Assembly (NCBI GenBank): GCA_030037185.1 | Contig: JASHRR010001107.1 | Span: 1-5,884 of the forward strand | Reading direction: 5' to 3' | Source of the DNA: Xanthobacteraceae bacterium | GTDB taxonomy: Bacteria > Pseudomonadota > Alphaproteobacteria > Rhizobiales > Xanthobacteraceae | Length of the DNA: 5,884 nucleotides | Shown here: piece after piece, positions 1 to 4,728 of the stretch | How positions within the stretch are numbered: position 1 is the first letter of the stretch | How the letters are laid out: the number at the start of each line of letters is the position of its first letter | Notes under the pieces: model-generated | Told to the model about the DNA's origin: nothing | Database searches by the model: none | Seen by the model: the letters and a program-made list of their open reading frames with translations, nothing else | Program-made: the position numbers and the translations under genes

Positions 1-509
1 TGAAGCCCGCTCTTAGCCAACCCATAGGAGAAAAACCGTGGGCCTGGCCGATAAACGCGCTGGTCGAGAATGTTCACGATCGATCCGCCAGCCGGCGCTT
101 GGGCAGCGAAGGCCTGCGCAAGGAACAAGGGCGCACGCAAATTAACCGCGAAGTGGCGATCGAACCGGCCGCGATCAAGATCGCCGATTGCGTCCGGTTC
201 GAATTCGGACGCGTTGTTGACGAGGAGGGTCAAAGGCCCGACCGCCGCGACGGCGGCCGACACCAGGCCGAGCACACCGTCGTGGTCGGCAAGATCAGCC
301 GTGACGACGCCGGCGCGCCCTCCACTGCGAGCAATACCGTCCCGCAACTCCCCGGCCGTCTTCAGCGACCGGTGAGCGTGGATGGCAACGGCGTAGCCTG
401 CCCGGGCAAGCGTCAGAACGATCGCGCGGCCGATACGACGGGCACCGCCGGTGACAAGCGCGGCCGGCGGGGAGGCGGCAGGGAGAGCGGACGGCATGTG
501 CCGTTTCAT
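1..509 (-). CDS. Pteridine reductase-like SDR oxidoreductase (FolM/PTR1 type), C-terminus outside window
   Basis: This is an NAD(P)H-dependent short-chain dehydrogenase whose 3' end lies beyond base 1; 169 codons are visible with no stop. The Rossmann nucleotide-binding motif TGGARRIG is at residues 20-27, NNAS at 98-101, and the catalytic YGLAK (Tyr162, Lys166) near the cut. In place of the usual SDR catalytic serine there is Asp149 (ILDQR), 13 residues before Tyr162. That Asp-x12-Tyr-x3-Lys arrangement is the known signature of Leishmania PTR1 and E. coli FolM, which reduce dihydrobiopterin, dihydrofolate or dihydromonapterin. Pteridine reduction in the cytoplasm is therefore the likely role; the substrate is inferred. 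The start is the ATG at 509; an in-frame ATG at 497 is equally possible, and neither has a strong Shine-Dalgarno. It is divergent from the outer-membrane protein gene. Confidence is high for the family, moderate for the start and substrate. Confidence 0.9.
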   Translation of the reverse strand, partial: MKRHMPSALPAASPPAALVTGGARRIGRAIVLTLARAGYAVAIHAHRSLKTAGELRDGIARSGGRAGVVTADLADHDGVLGLVSAAVAAVGPLTLLVNNASEFEPDAIGDLDRGRFDRHFAVNLRAPLFLAQAFAAQAPAGGSIVNILDQRVYRPGPRFFSYGLAKSGL

Positions 510-695
510 CGCCCAGACGATCGGGATCGGCAACCCTGCGCGCGTCGCCCTCGCCGGCTCGGGCCGATTCCGTGCCGCGGCCGAGCAGCTCGTGACGGCG
601 TATCGGCGGGTCGTTCCTTCCGCCCGGGCCAGGAATCTGGTTCGCTTCGGGGCCGACGATTGTTCGCTTTGCCTACCTGGAGACGCGTTTTTGCC

Positions 696-717
696 GGATT
701 TGACTTGAAACAAATCC
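696..717. repeat. Perfect 7-bp inverted repeat, possible operator
   Basis: GGATTTG (696-702) and CAAATCC (711-717) are exact reverse complements separated by 8 bases. The element lies between the divergent SDR and outer-membrane protein genes and directly abuts a second inverted repeat. There is no T-run after either arm, so a terminator is unlikely; a regulator-binding site is possible but not shown. Confidence 0.5.
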
Positions 718-730
718 ATCTGCCGCAGAT
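718..730. repeat. Perfect 6-bp inverted repeat abutting the previous one
   Basis: ATCTGC (718-723) and GCAGAT (725-730) are exact reverse complements around a single central C. It begins at the base after the 696-717 repeat. Its compact form suits a dimeric DNA-binding protein better than an RNA hairpin, because a one-base loop cannot fold. Its function is unknown. Confidence 0.45.
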
Positions 731-760
731 CACGCTCTGATCGAATAAGTGGCTGAGATT

Positions 761-849
761 TTGCAGGTAATGCGTATTCGCGATGTAATCGGCAGTGTAT
801 TCCTGGGCGATAAACCGACATTGTTATGGCGGCAAGTCGATGATATCAG
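761..849 (+). promoter_or_regulatory. Candidate promoters for the outer-membrane protein gene
   Basis: Two sigma70-like hexamer pairs with 17-base spacers lie here. The first is TTGCAG (761-766) with TGTAAT (784-789); the -10 matches 5 of 6 consensus bases but the -35 only 3 of 6. The second is TTGTTA (821-826) with TATCAG (844-849), 4 of 6 each. Either would leave a leader of more than 100 bases before the ATG at 963. The calls rest on consensus matching alone and are weak. Confidence 0.3.
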
Positions 850-962
850 GATAAGAATTCGTTATACATACACCAGGGTCACAAAGAATCCTCCACAAAG
901 CGTGACTAGACATCGCCGCACAATTGAATAGGGTCGTTCGCGTGTGAACCGGAGGGACGAAC

Positions 963-1640
963 ATGAAAGCATTATTGTTTTCGTCAACCGCGGCGCTCGC
1001 GACGCTCGGTGTCGTCGCGGCCGCATCGGCAGCTGACATCGCGCGTCCGCCTCCACCTCCCGTGACCAAAGCTCCCGCCCTGGCGCCTCCCTACAATTGG
1101 ACGGGGTTCTATCTCGGTATCAACGGCGGCTACGGCTTCGGTCGTTCGACTTGGGACGGTTTGCCGGCCTCATTCAACGTGACCGGCGCGATGGCCGGTG
1201 GCCAGCTTGGCTACAACTGGCAGTTCGGCCAATTCGTTTACGGCCTGGAAGGCGACGGCGATTGGACCAACCTTCGCGGTACAGCGAGTCCGACCGATTG
1301 CAGCCTCGAGTGTCAGACCAAGAATGATTTCTTGGCGACCGCCCGCGGCCGCCTCGGCATTGCGGCGGACCGCTTGCTGCCCTACGTCACCGGTGGCCTC
1401 GCAGTCGGCGATATCAAAGCCGCCGTGCCGGGTTTTACCGGCATCGACAAGACGAATGCCGGCTGGACCGCTGGCGGCGGTCTCGAAGTCGCGCTCACCG
1501 GCAACTGGACCGCCAAGGCCGAGTACCTCTATGTCGATCTCGGCCGCACAGGGTGCAACATCGACTGCGGCCTGCCGGCCGGCAATAACGTGGGCCTCAC
1601 CTCCAACGTCGTGCGCGGCGGCCTCAACTACCGCTTCTGA
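963..1640 (+). CDS. Outer-membrane beta-barrel protein, Omp25/RopB-like
   Basis: This 225-residue exported protein belongs to the small eight-stranded barrel family common in Rhizobiales. A signal peptide with a hydrophobic core at residues 3-21 ends at an AxA-type site near Ala23/Ala24. A proline-rich linker follows (RPPPPP at 28-33), then the family hallmark YNWTGFYLG (44-52). Alternating glycine/aromatic strands follow, for example GGQLGYNW (79-86), ATARGRLG (125-132) and AKAEYLYVDLG (184-194). The chain ends in LNYRF, with the terminal Phe typical of BamA-dependent barrel insertion. Two CX3C motifs (Cys113/117 and Cys198/202) probably lie in surface loops. A strong ribosome binding site, GGAGG at 951-955, sits 7 bases before the ATG and fixes the start. 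Such proteins contribute to envelope integrity and host interaction in relatives; no specific ligand can be inferred. It converges on the cold-shock gene. Confidence 0.93.
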   Translation: MKALLFSSTAALATLGVVAAASAADIARPPPPPVTKAPALAPPYNWTGFYLGINGGYGFGRSTWDGLPASFNVTGAMAGGQLGYNWQFGQFVYGLEGDGDWTNLRGTASPTDCSLECQTKNDFLATARGRLGIAADRLLPYVTGGLAVGDIKAAVPGFTGIDKTNAGWTAGGGLEVALTGNWTAKAEYLYVDLGRTGCNIDCGLPAGNNVGLTSNVVRGGLNYRF

Positions 1641-1673
1641 ACTGTAAAGCCCGAGCTCCGGACGCCGAGCGGT

Positions 1674-1730
1674 GTAAGGGGGAAAGGCGGCGCCTATCCG
1701 GCGCGCCGTGCCGTCCCCTCCCCCCCTTAC
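1674..1730. terminator. Stem-loop between convergent genes, candidate bidirectional terminator
   Basis: GTAAGGGGG (1674-1682) pairs perfectly with CCCCCTTAC (1722-1730). The 39-base spacer contains a further small stem, GCGCC (1690-1694) with GGCGC (1700-1704). It starts 33 bases past the outer-membrane protein stop and also lies downstream of the cold-shock gene on the other strand, so it could serve both. No clean T-run follows; on the plus strand only the mixed TTAGTTCTTT comes after it. Termination is therefore an inference from position and symmetry. Confidence 0.45.
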
Positions 1731-1750
1731 CCGCTTAGTTCTTTACTAGT

Positions 1751-1762
1751 CCGGGCGCCCGG
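1751..1762. repeat. 12-bp perfect GC palindrome
   Basis: CCGGGCGCCCGG is fully self-complementary and lies in the convergent gap between the outer-membrane protein and cold-shock genes. It may add to transcript-end structure for the leftward cold-shock transcript. No T-run follows on either strand. Confidence 0.4.
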
Positions 1763-1771
1763 CGGGCCCCT

Positions 1772-1809
1772 GTTCCCACTGAGTGGAAGTCTTCCCGCCG
1801 AGTGGAAGT
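1772..1809. repeat. 19-nt imperfect tandem repeat, two copies
   Basis: Unit one (1772-1790) and unit two (1791-1809) match at 16 of 19 positions; both contain TTCCC and end in GAGTGGAAGT. They abut head to tail, and the second copy ends 6 bases from the stop codon of the cold-shock gene, in its 3' untranslated region. GGAAG/CTTCC at 1785-1795 is also a small inverted repeat across the junction. The role is unknown. Confidence 0.6.
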
Positions 1810-1814
1810 CGCCA

Positions 1815-2030
1815 TCAGTTCGCCAGCACAAGATTGACGGCTTTCGGCCCTTTGCCCTTCTTGTCGGGCTCAACATCAAAGGTGATCCGTTGGCCTTCGC
1901 TGAGCGCCTTCAGTCCCGCGTGCTCCACCGCCGTGATGTGCACGAACACATCGCGCCCGCCGTCGTCGGGTTTTATGAAGCCGTAGCCGCGCTCGCCATT
2001 GAAGAACTTGACCGTGCCGATCATTGCCAT
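1815..2030 (-). CDS. Cold-shock protein, CspA family
   Basis: This 71-residue protein is a single cold-shock domain, the usual size for bacterial CspA-type RNA chaperones. Such proteins bind single-stranded RNA and DNA and melt secondary structure in the cytoplasm. It begins MAMIGTVKFFN. The RNP1 nucleic-acid motif RGYGFIK is at residues 14-20 and RNP2 DVFVHIT at 27-33, with the surface aromatics Phe9, Tyr16, Phe18, Phe28 and His31 present. The ATG at 2030 is chosen because GGGAG (minus strand, 2042-2038) lies 7 bases upstream. An ATG 42 bases further upstream would add non-homologous sequence, and the ATG at 2024 has no better site. It lies 336 bases downstream of rlmJ on the same strand and probably has its own promoter and a structured leader. 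Whether it is cold-inducible or constitutive cannot be told. Confidence 0.97.
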   Translation of the reverse strand: MAMIGTVKFFNGERGYGFIKPDDGGRDVFVHITAVEHAGLKALSEGQRITFDVEPDKKGKGPKAVNLVLAN

Positions 2031-2120
2031 CGGGAAACTCCCATCCCGTGGTTGCGCGCCGCCGACCCCCACGGCACGGCGGCAGGCTCGACATTCGCCC
2101 TTCCCAAGGCTGTCACCTTG
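2031..2120 (-). promoter_or_regulatory. Structured 5' leader of the cold-shock gene
   Basis: On the minus strand, CGGGA (2048-2044) can pair with TCCCG (2035-2031), placing the ribosome binding site in an 8-base loop. Alternatively GGGA (2042-2039) can pair with TCCC (2035-2032), burying the site. Upstream, CCGTGG (2074-2069) pairs with CCACGG (2051-2046), which overlaps the first stem and so competes with it. A further 5-bp stem, CAAGG/CCTTG, lies at 2120-2105. CspA-family mRNAs are known to use leader structure for temperature control; here this is inferred from pairing only. Confidence 0.4.
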
Positions 2121-2304
2121 CTAGACCTTTTGTGCATCCCCGCAAACCGAGGCCACCCCGCGCGAATGTCAGGCCTTCATCGCCAGCCTAACACATTGCT
2201 GCCCGAAAGGGGATTGAGCGCTCACTGCCCGCCACCCTCGTGCGCAGGCACGCTCATCAGGTGCAACGCCACACGAGACCTTTAGGCCCGGCGGCGACCC
2301 GGCG

Positions 2305-2321
2305 GGCGCCGGTGCGGCGCC
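2305..2321 (-). terminator. GC-rich stem-loop downstream of rlmJ, weak terminator candidate
   Basis: GGCGCC (2305-2310) and GGCGCC (2316-2321) form a perfect 6-bp stem with a 5-base loop, 45 bases past the rlmJ stop. No T-run follows, so intrinsic termination would be inefficient. It may protect the transcript end or act with Rho. Confidence 0.3.
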
Positions 2322-2366
2322 TTCGACGTCATCAGCTTCAATTCCGTTGGAGCACCACCCTTCAGA

Positions 2367-3233
2367 TCAGCACGAATCGATCGAGTCGGGGAGCGCGAGG
2401 TCATCAAGCCTGTAGCCGCAACCGCCGTCGCGCCCGAGCGCGTTGAGCAGCGCCGGAGCGAACGTCCTGATTTCTGCGGCGAGCCGCCAAGGCGGATTCA
2501 CGACGATGACGCCGCACGCGTTCAATTGGGCGGCTGGCCGCGGCGCCGCGACGGCAAATTCGGCGCGCAGCCATTTTTGCAGGCCCGCACGCCGCAGCAT
2601 CTTGATGACACGATCCCGCTCGTCGTGCCCCTTGATGGGGTACCACAGCAGATAGATGCCGGTTGGCCATTTGCGGTATGCGGCCGCAACTCCCTCGGCG
2701 AGGCGGATCAGATCATTCGGCTGCTCAAATGCGGGGTCGACGATCACCAGTCCGCGGCGTTCCTTTGCCGGCACGTAGGCGTTGAGCGCGATCCAGCCGT
2801 CAATGCGGACCACTTTGGCGGCCGCCGAGGCGCGCAGCTGGCGCGACAGCGCGGCCGCGGCGCGCGGCTCAAGCTCGCAAGCGACAAGGCGATCCTGCGG
2901 ACGCAGGAGGTGGCGCGCCAGCACCGGCGAACCCGGATAGTAGCGCAATTCGCCGGGGCGGTTGCAGGCATGCAGCGCCGAGAAGTAGGCCGCCATGAGC
3001 GCGGCGGCGTCCGCCGGCAACTCGCCCCCGGCGAGCCGGCCGATGCCATCGCGCCATTCGCCCGTGCGACTCGCCTCTGCGCCGGCCAGATCGTATAGAC
3101 CCTCCCCGGCATGGGTGTCGATGACCCGGAACGGTGCGGTTTTCTCGCGCAAGTGGGTGAGAATGCGGGCGAGGATGACGTGCTTGAACACATCGGCGAA
3201 GTTGCCGGCATGAAAGGCGTGGCGATAGTTCAT
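2367..3233 (-). CDS. rlmJ: 23S rRNA (adenine(2030)-N6)-methyltransferase RlmJ
   Basis: RlmJ uses S-adenosylmethionine to methylate N6 of A2030 in 23S rRNA. The 288-residue product matches the family from end to end (E. coli RlmJ is about 280). The characteristic N-terminus NYRHAFHAGNFADVFKH is at residues 2-18, the SAM-binding DTHAGEG at 39-45, RYYPGSP at 97-103, LWYPIK at 196-201 and NPPW at 246-249. The catalytic N6-adenine methyltransferase motif, normally DPPY/F, reads DPAFE at 166-170: the catalytic Asp166 and aromatic Phe169 are kept but the second proline is Ala168. The start is the ATG at 3233, since homology begins at Met1. The Shine-Dalgarno is weak. The gene sits 113 bases after RNase T2 and 336 before the cold-shock gene, all leftward. 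The family is certain; activity of the variant motif is likely but not shown. Confidence 0.96.
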   Translation of the reverse strand: MNYRHAFHAGNFADVFKHVILARILTHLREKTAPFRVIDTHAGEGLYDLAGAEASRTGEWRDGIGRLAGGELPADAAALMAAYFSALHACNRPGELRYYPGSPVLARHLLRPQDRLVACELEPRAAAALSRQLRASAAAKVVRIDGWIALNAYVPAKERRGLVIVDPAFEQPNDLIRLAEGVAAAYRKWPTGIYLLWYPIKGHDERDRVIKMLRRAGLQKWLRAEFAVAAPRPAAQLNACGVIVVNPPWRLAAEIRTFAPALLNALGRDGGCGYRLDDLALPDSIDSC

Positions 3234-3278
3234 GGTTAAGGCGCCGGGGCCTGCTGGGCGTCGCGGCTATCTTACCCT

Positions 3279-3307
3279 GGGCCCGCGGGCGTCCCGACCG
3301 CGGCCCC
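3279..3307 (-). terminator. Large GC hairpin downstream of the RNase T2 gene
   Basis: GGGCCCGCGG (3279-3288) pairs with CCGCGGCCCC (3298-3307) at 9 of 10 positions across a 9-base loop. It lies about 40 bases past the RNase T2 stop and about 46 before the rlmJ start. The left arm overlaps the 10-bp palindrome GCCCGCGGGC at 3281-3290. It probably marks the 3' end of the RNase T2 transcript, but no T-run follows, so Rho or processing would be needed. Confidence 0.4.
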
Positions 3308-3346
3308 TTGCCGCGCGCGACAGGCTGCTTTCCGGCGTATCGCGCA

Positions 3347-4072
3347 TTAATCGCCGCGCACGGGCGGCATGATGAGCCTGTCGCGCCGGCAGCTGCGGCG
3401 CGCGATCTCCTCACAGCCGCGGAATTGCAGGTCGGGCGTCATGCAGATCTTCACCTCGTCAAGCCGCCGCCCGCCGCAGGATACCGAAATTCCCTCGGGT
3501 TTGAGGCTCGGATTGGCCTTGATGAAGGCCTCCTCGACCTCCTCTGGCGTGACCGTCAAGGGCGAAGGCAGATCGAGGTACTGGGGAGGAATTTTCACCT
3601 GCGCCCGGGCCATGCGAATGGTCTCGAAATACGCACCCGGCGACAGGCCGGAGCAAACGCCGTGCCGGTCCCATTCATGAAAAATGAGCGCCGGCGCCGG
3701 CATCAGGTCAAGCATTTGGGACACGATGTCGCGGGAAAGCCGCGGCGCCGGCACCTGGCAGTATTCGGGAAATCCCCGCTCGTATTGCGGCCACAAGCCA
3801 TGCACCACAAACGAGAACGGCCGCCGCCCGCATTGCGGGTTGCGCGCCGCGCCGGCCGGATTGCGTTCGGCGCTGTCAGCGCAGAATGACGGCGACCACG
3901 ACAACACCAGGACATAGTAATCGAATTGCCCCGGCTCGCCTTGATGGCGGTCCCGGGCAGCCGAGGGGCCCGGCGCGCTAAGCGCCCAGCCGATCATCAT
4001 CGCACAGGCGAGGTAACGCGCGACCGCGCGCAGCGTATTTGCCTGAGGCAGGATTGGGCGTGCCCGGTTCAC
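3347..4072 (-). CDS. Secreted ribonuclease T2 family protein
   Basis: RNase T2 enzymes cleave single-stranded RNA through a 2',3'-cyclic phosphate with little base specificity, here probably in the periplasm or outside the cell. From the GTG at 4072 the product is 241 residues. A signal peptide spans roughly residues 1-39: Arg-rich start, hydrophobic core around LACAMMIGWAL at 21-31, AxA-like end PSAA. Active-site motif CAS I is FVVHGLWP (88-95, His91). CAS II is FHEWDRHGVC (131-140, Glu133 and His137), with Arg136 where most members have Lys. Eight cysteines in the mature part (for example Cys64, Cys81, Cys105, Cys140) fit disulfide-bonded export. GTG is preferred because it gives a full signal peptide and lies 22 bases after the preceding stop; the first in-frame ATG (4000) would leave a truncated one. 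The reading frame stays open far upstream, but that part is a shadow of the neighbouring gene. Probably co-transcribed with the secreted protein upstream. Confidence 0.92.
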   Translation of the reverse strand: MNRARPILPQANTLRAVARYLACAMMIGWALSAPGPSAARDRHQGEPGQFDYYVLVLSWSPSFCADSAERNPAGAARNPQCGRRPFSFVVHGLWPQYERGFPEYCQVPAPRLSRDIVSQMLDLMPAPALIFHEWDRHGVCSGLSPGAYFETIRMARAQVKIPPQYLDLPSPLTVTPEEVEEAFIKANPSLKPEGISVSCGGRRLDEVKICMTPDLQFRGCEEIARRSCRRDRLIMPPVRGD

Positions 4073-4094
4073 ATAGCAAATCCCATGCCGCGAG

Positions 4095-4550
4095 TTACGG
4101 CCGCGCCGCCCGGCAGCTCGGGTTGTAGGCCCAGTTCCGGTCAAGCCCTGCGACGCACCATTCGACGCCGTAATCGGCGCCGAGCCAGCCGCCGTCCTCG
4201 ATGATCGCATAGTTGATCTGGTGCGAGCTGCCGTCAGAAAGATGGACGGAGGCAGCGCAATAGCGGCGCGGCATGGTGCCCGAGGGCCACGGCTCCCACG
4301 CGATCTCCCGGACCTTTTCGAAACCCACGATGGCCAGGGCCGAATTCCAAAACCGCCCTTCCTTGCTGGAAAATCGCGCCGTGATCTTGTCGAGCGGTCC
4401 GTGCTCGTCGCACAATGGCACGTCGTTGTCGTATCTTGGCCCCGACAGCCAGAAGCTTTTTTCGAGCCACCCCGCGGCCGGCGCGGAGGTGACTGCACCG
4501 CCGACCGCGACGGATATCGCCAGGGCGATTGGAAGCACGCTTCGGCCCAT
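4095..4550 (-). CDS. Conserved secreted protein of unknown function
   Basis: A 151-residue exported protein that I recognise only as a family seen in Bradyrhizobium-like bacteria; I know no function. A signal peptide covers about residues 1-26 (hydrophobic core VLPIALAISVAVGGAV, ending SAPAA before GW). The mature part is about 125 residues, with conspicuous blocks WLEKSFWLSGPRYD (28-41), RFWNSALAIVGF (66-77), PRRYCAA (94-100) and VEWCVAGLDRNWAYNP (129-144). Four cysteines (47, 98, 132, 146) suggest two disulfides in the periplasm. The ATG at 4550 is chosen because AGGAG (minus strand, 4562-4558) lies 7 bases upstream and the signal peptide begins there; the longer open frame upstream to 4691 looks non-coding. 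It precedes the RNase T2 gene by 22 bases, so the two are likely one transcript and both products are exported. A partner or accessory role for RNase T2 is speculation. Confidence 0.88.
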   Translation of the reverse strand: MGRSVLPIALAISVAVGGAVTSAPAAGWLEKSFWLSGPRYDNDVPLCDEHGPLDKITARFSSKEGRFWNSALAIVGFEKVREIAWEPWPSGTMPRRYCAASVHLSDGSSHQINYAIIEDGGWLGADYGVEWCVAGLDRNWAYNPSCRAARP

Positions 4551-4564
4551 GATTGGTCTCCTCA

Positions 4565-4579
4565 GTCCTCTCGGAGGAC
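4565..4579 (-). promoter_or_regulatory. Hairpin just upstream of the secreted protein's ribosome binding site
   Basis: On the minus strand GTCCTC (4579-4574) pairs perfectly with GAGGAC (4570-4565) across a 3-base loop, and the ribosome binding site AGGAG begins 2 bases later at 4562. The same 5' arm (TCCTC) could instead pair with GAGGA of the binding site. The two folds exclude each other, so translation could be tuned, but only the pairing is seen. Confidence 0.4.
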
Positions 4580-4593
4580 GACGGTGCCGCGGG

Positions 4594-4620
4594 ACAATCT
4601 CGGGGTCAAGGGGAGATTGT
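4594..4620. repeat. Perfect 8-bp inverted repeat around a -35-like hexamer
   Basis: ACAATCTC (4594-4601) and GAGATTGT (4613-4620) are exact reverse complements with an 11-base spacer. On the minus strand the spacer contains TTGACC, five of six bases of the sigma70 -35 consensus, about 55 bases upstream of the ATG at 4550. The hexamer 17 bases downstream, CACCGT, is a poor -10. A repressor or activator site over a promoter, or a leader hairpin, are both possible. Confidence 0.45.
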
Positions 4621-4681
4621 GTATTGCCTTCCGGCTCTGGCGACCCTGCCGGCACGCGCCGCGCACTGCCCATTGCGGTCG

Positions 4682-4728
4682 GCCCGCTCACCGCTTGCCA
4701 GCGGGCGTTAACGCGTTTCCTGCCCGCT
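4682..4728 (-). repeat. Three-arm inverted repeat overlapping the rsmE stop
   Basis: GCCCGCT occurs at 4682-4688 and 4722-4728, and its reverse complement AGCGGGC at 4700-4706. The central arm can pair with either outer arm (spacers 11 and 15), giving two mutually exclusive hairpins. The right arm runs into the rsmE stop codon. The 10-bp palindrome GCGTTAACGC at 4705-4714 sits inside. It is likely a transcript-end structure, but no T-run follows it on the minus strand. Confidence 0.45.

Larger units (their letters stand above)
510..962. other. Divergent intergenic region between the SDR and outer-membrane protein genes
   Basis: These 453 bases separate two genes that point away from each other. 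The part next to the SDR gene (510-690) is GC-rich and holds only unconvincing short ORFs. The part from about 700 to 950 is clearly richer in A and T, as expected for promoters. It holds two abutting inverted repeats (696-730), the perfect palindrome TGATATCA at 841-848, a candidate promoter zone at 761-849, and the direct repeat CACAAAG at 880-886 and 894-900. I see no RNA gene or conserved protein here. Confidence 0.7.
2031..2366. other. Intergenic region between rlmJ and the cold-shock gene
   Basis: This 336-base stretch holds the 3' end structure of rlmJ (see 2305-2321) and the presumed promoter and leader of the cold-shock gene. I searched the minus strand for a -35/-10 pair and found none that scores well; the least bad, TTGCGG with TCTAGC, has only a 14-base spacer. 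The short plus-strand ORFs crossing the region have no ribosome binding site or recognisable protein, so I treat it as non-coding. Confidence 0.6.

Noticed and set aside
451..708. Plus-strand open frame of 85 codons overlapping the start of the SDR gene
   Set aside because: No ribosome binding site, no recognisable family, and it overlaps the confidently coded SDR N-terminus; typical of chance open frames in GC-rich DNA.
506..733. Minus-strand open frame of 75 codons upstream of the SDR gene
   Set aside because: Arg/Pro/Ser-rich composition of a random high-GC frame, different frame from the SDR and no family resemblance.
2031..2072. 14-codon upstream extension of the cold-shock protein
   Set aside because: Cold-shock domains begin close to the (M)xxGTVKFF block, and the ribosome binding site is placed for the ATG at 2030.
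3308..3889. Plus-strand open frame opposite RNase T2
   Set aside because: Antisense shadow of a gene with clear active-site motifs; no ribosome binding site or family.
4073..4498. N-terminal extension of the RNase T2 reading frame
   Set aside because: It overlaps the secreted-protein gene in another frame, has shadow-like composition, and would bury the signal peptide in the middle of the protein.
4551..4691. 47-codon upstream extension of the secreted protein
   Set aside because: The strong AGGAG site and signal peptide both mark the ATG at 4550, and the extension would prevent normal export.
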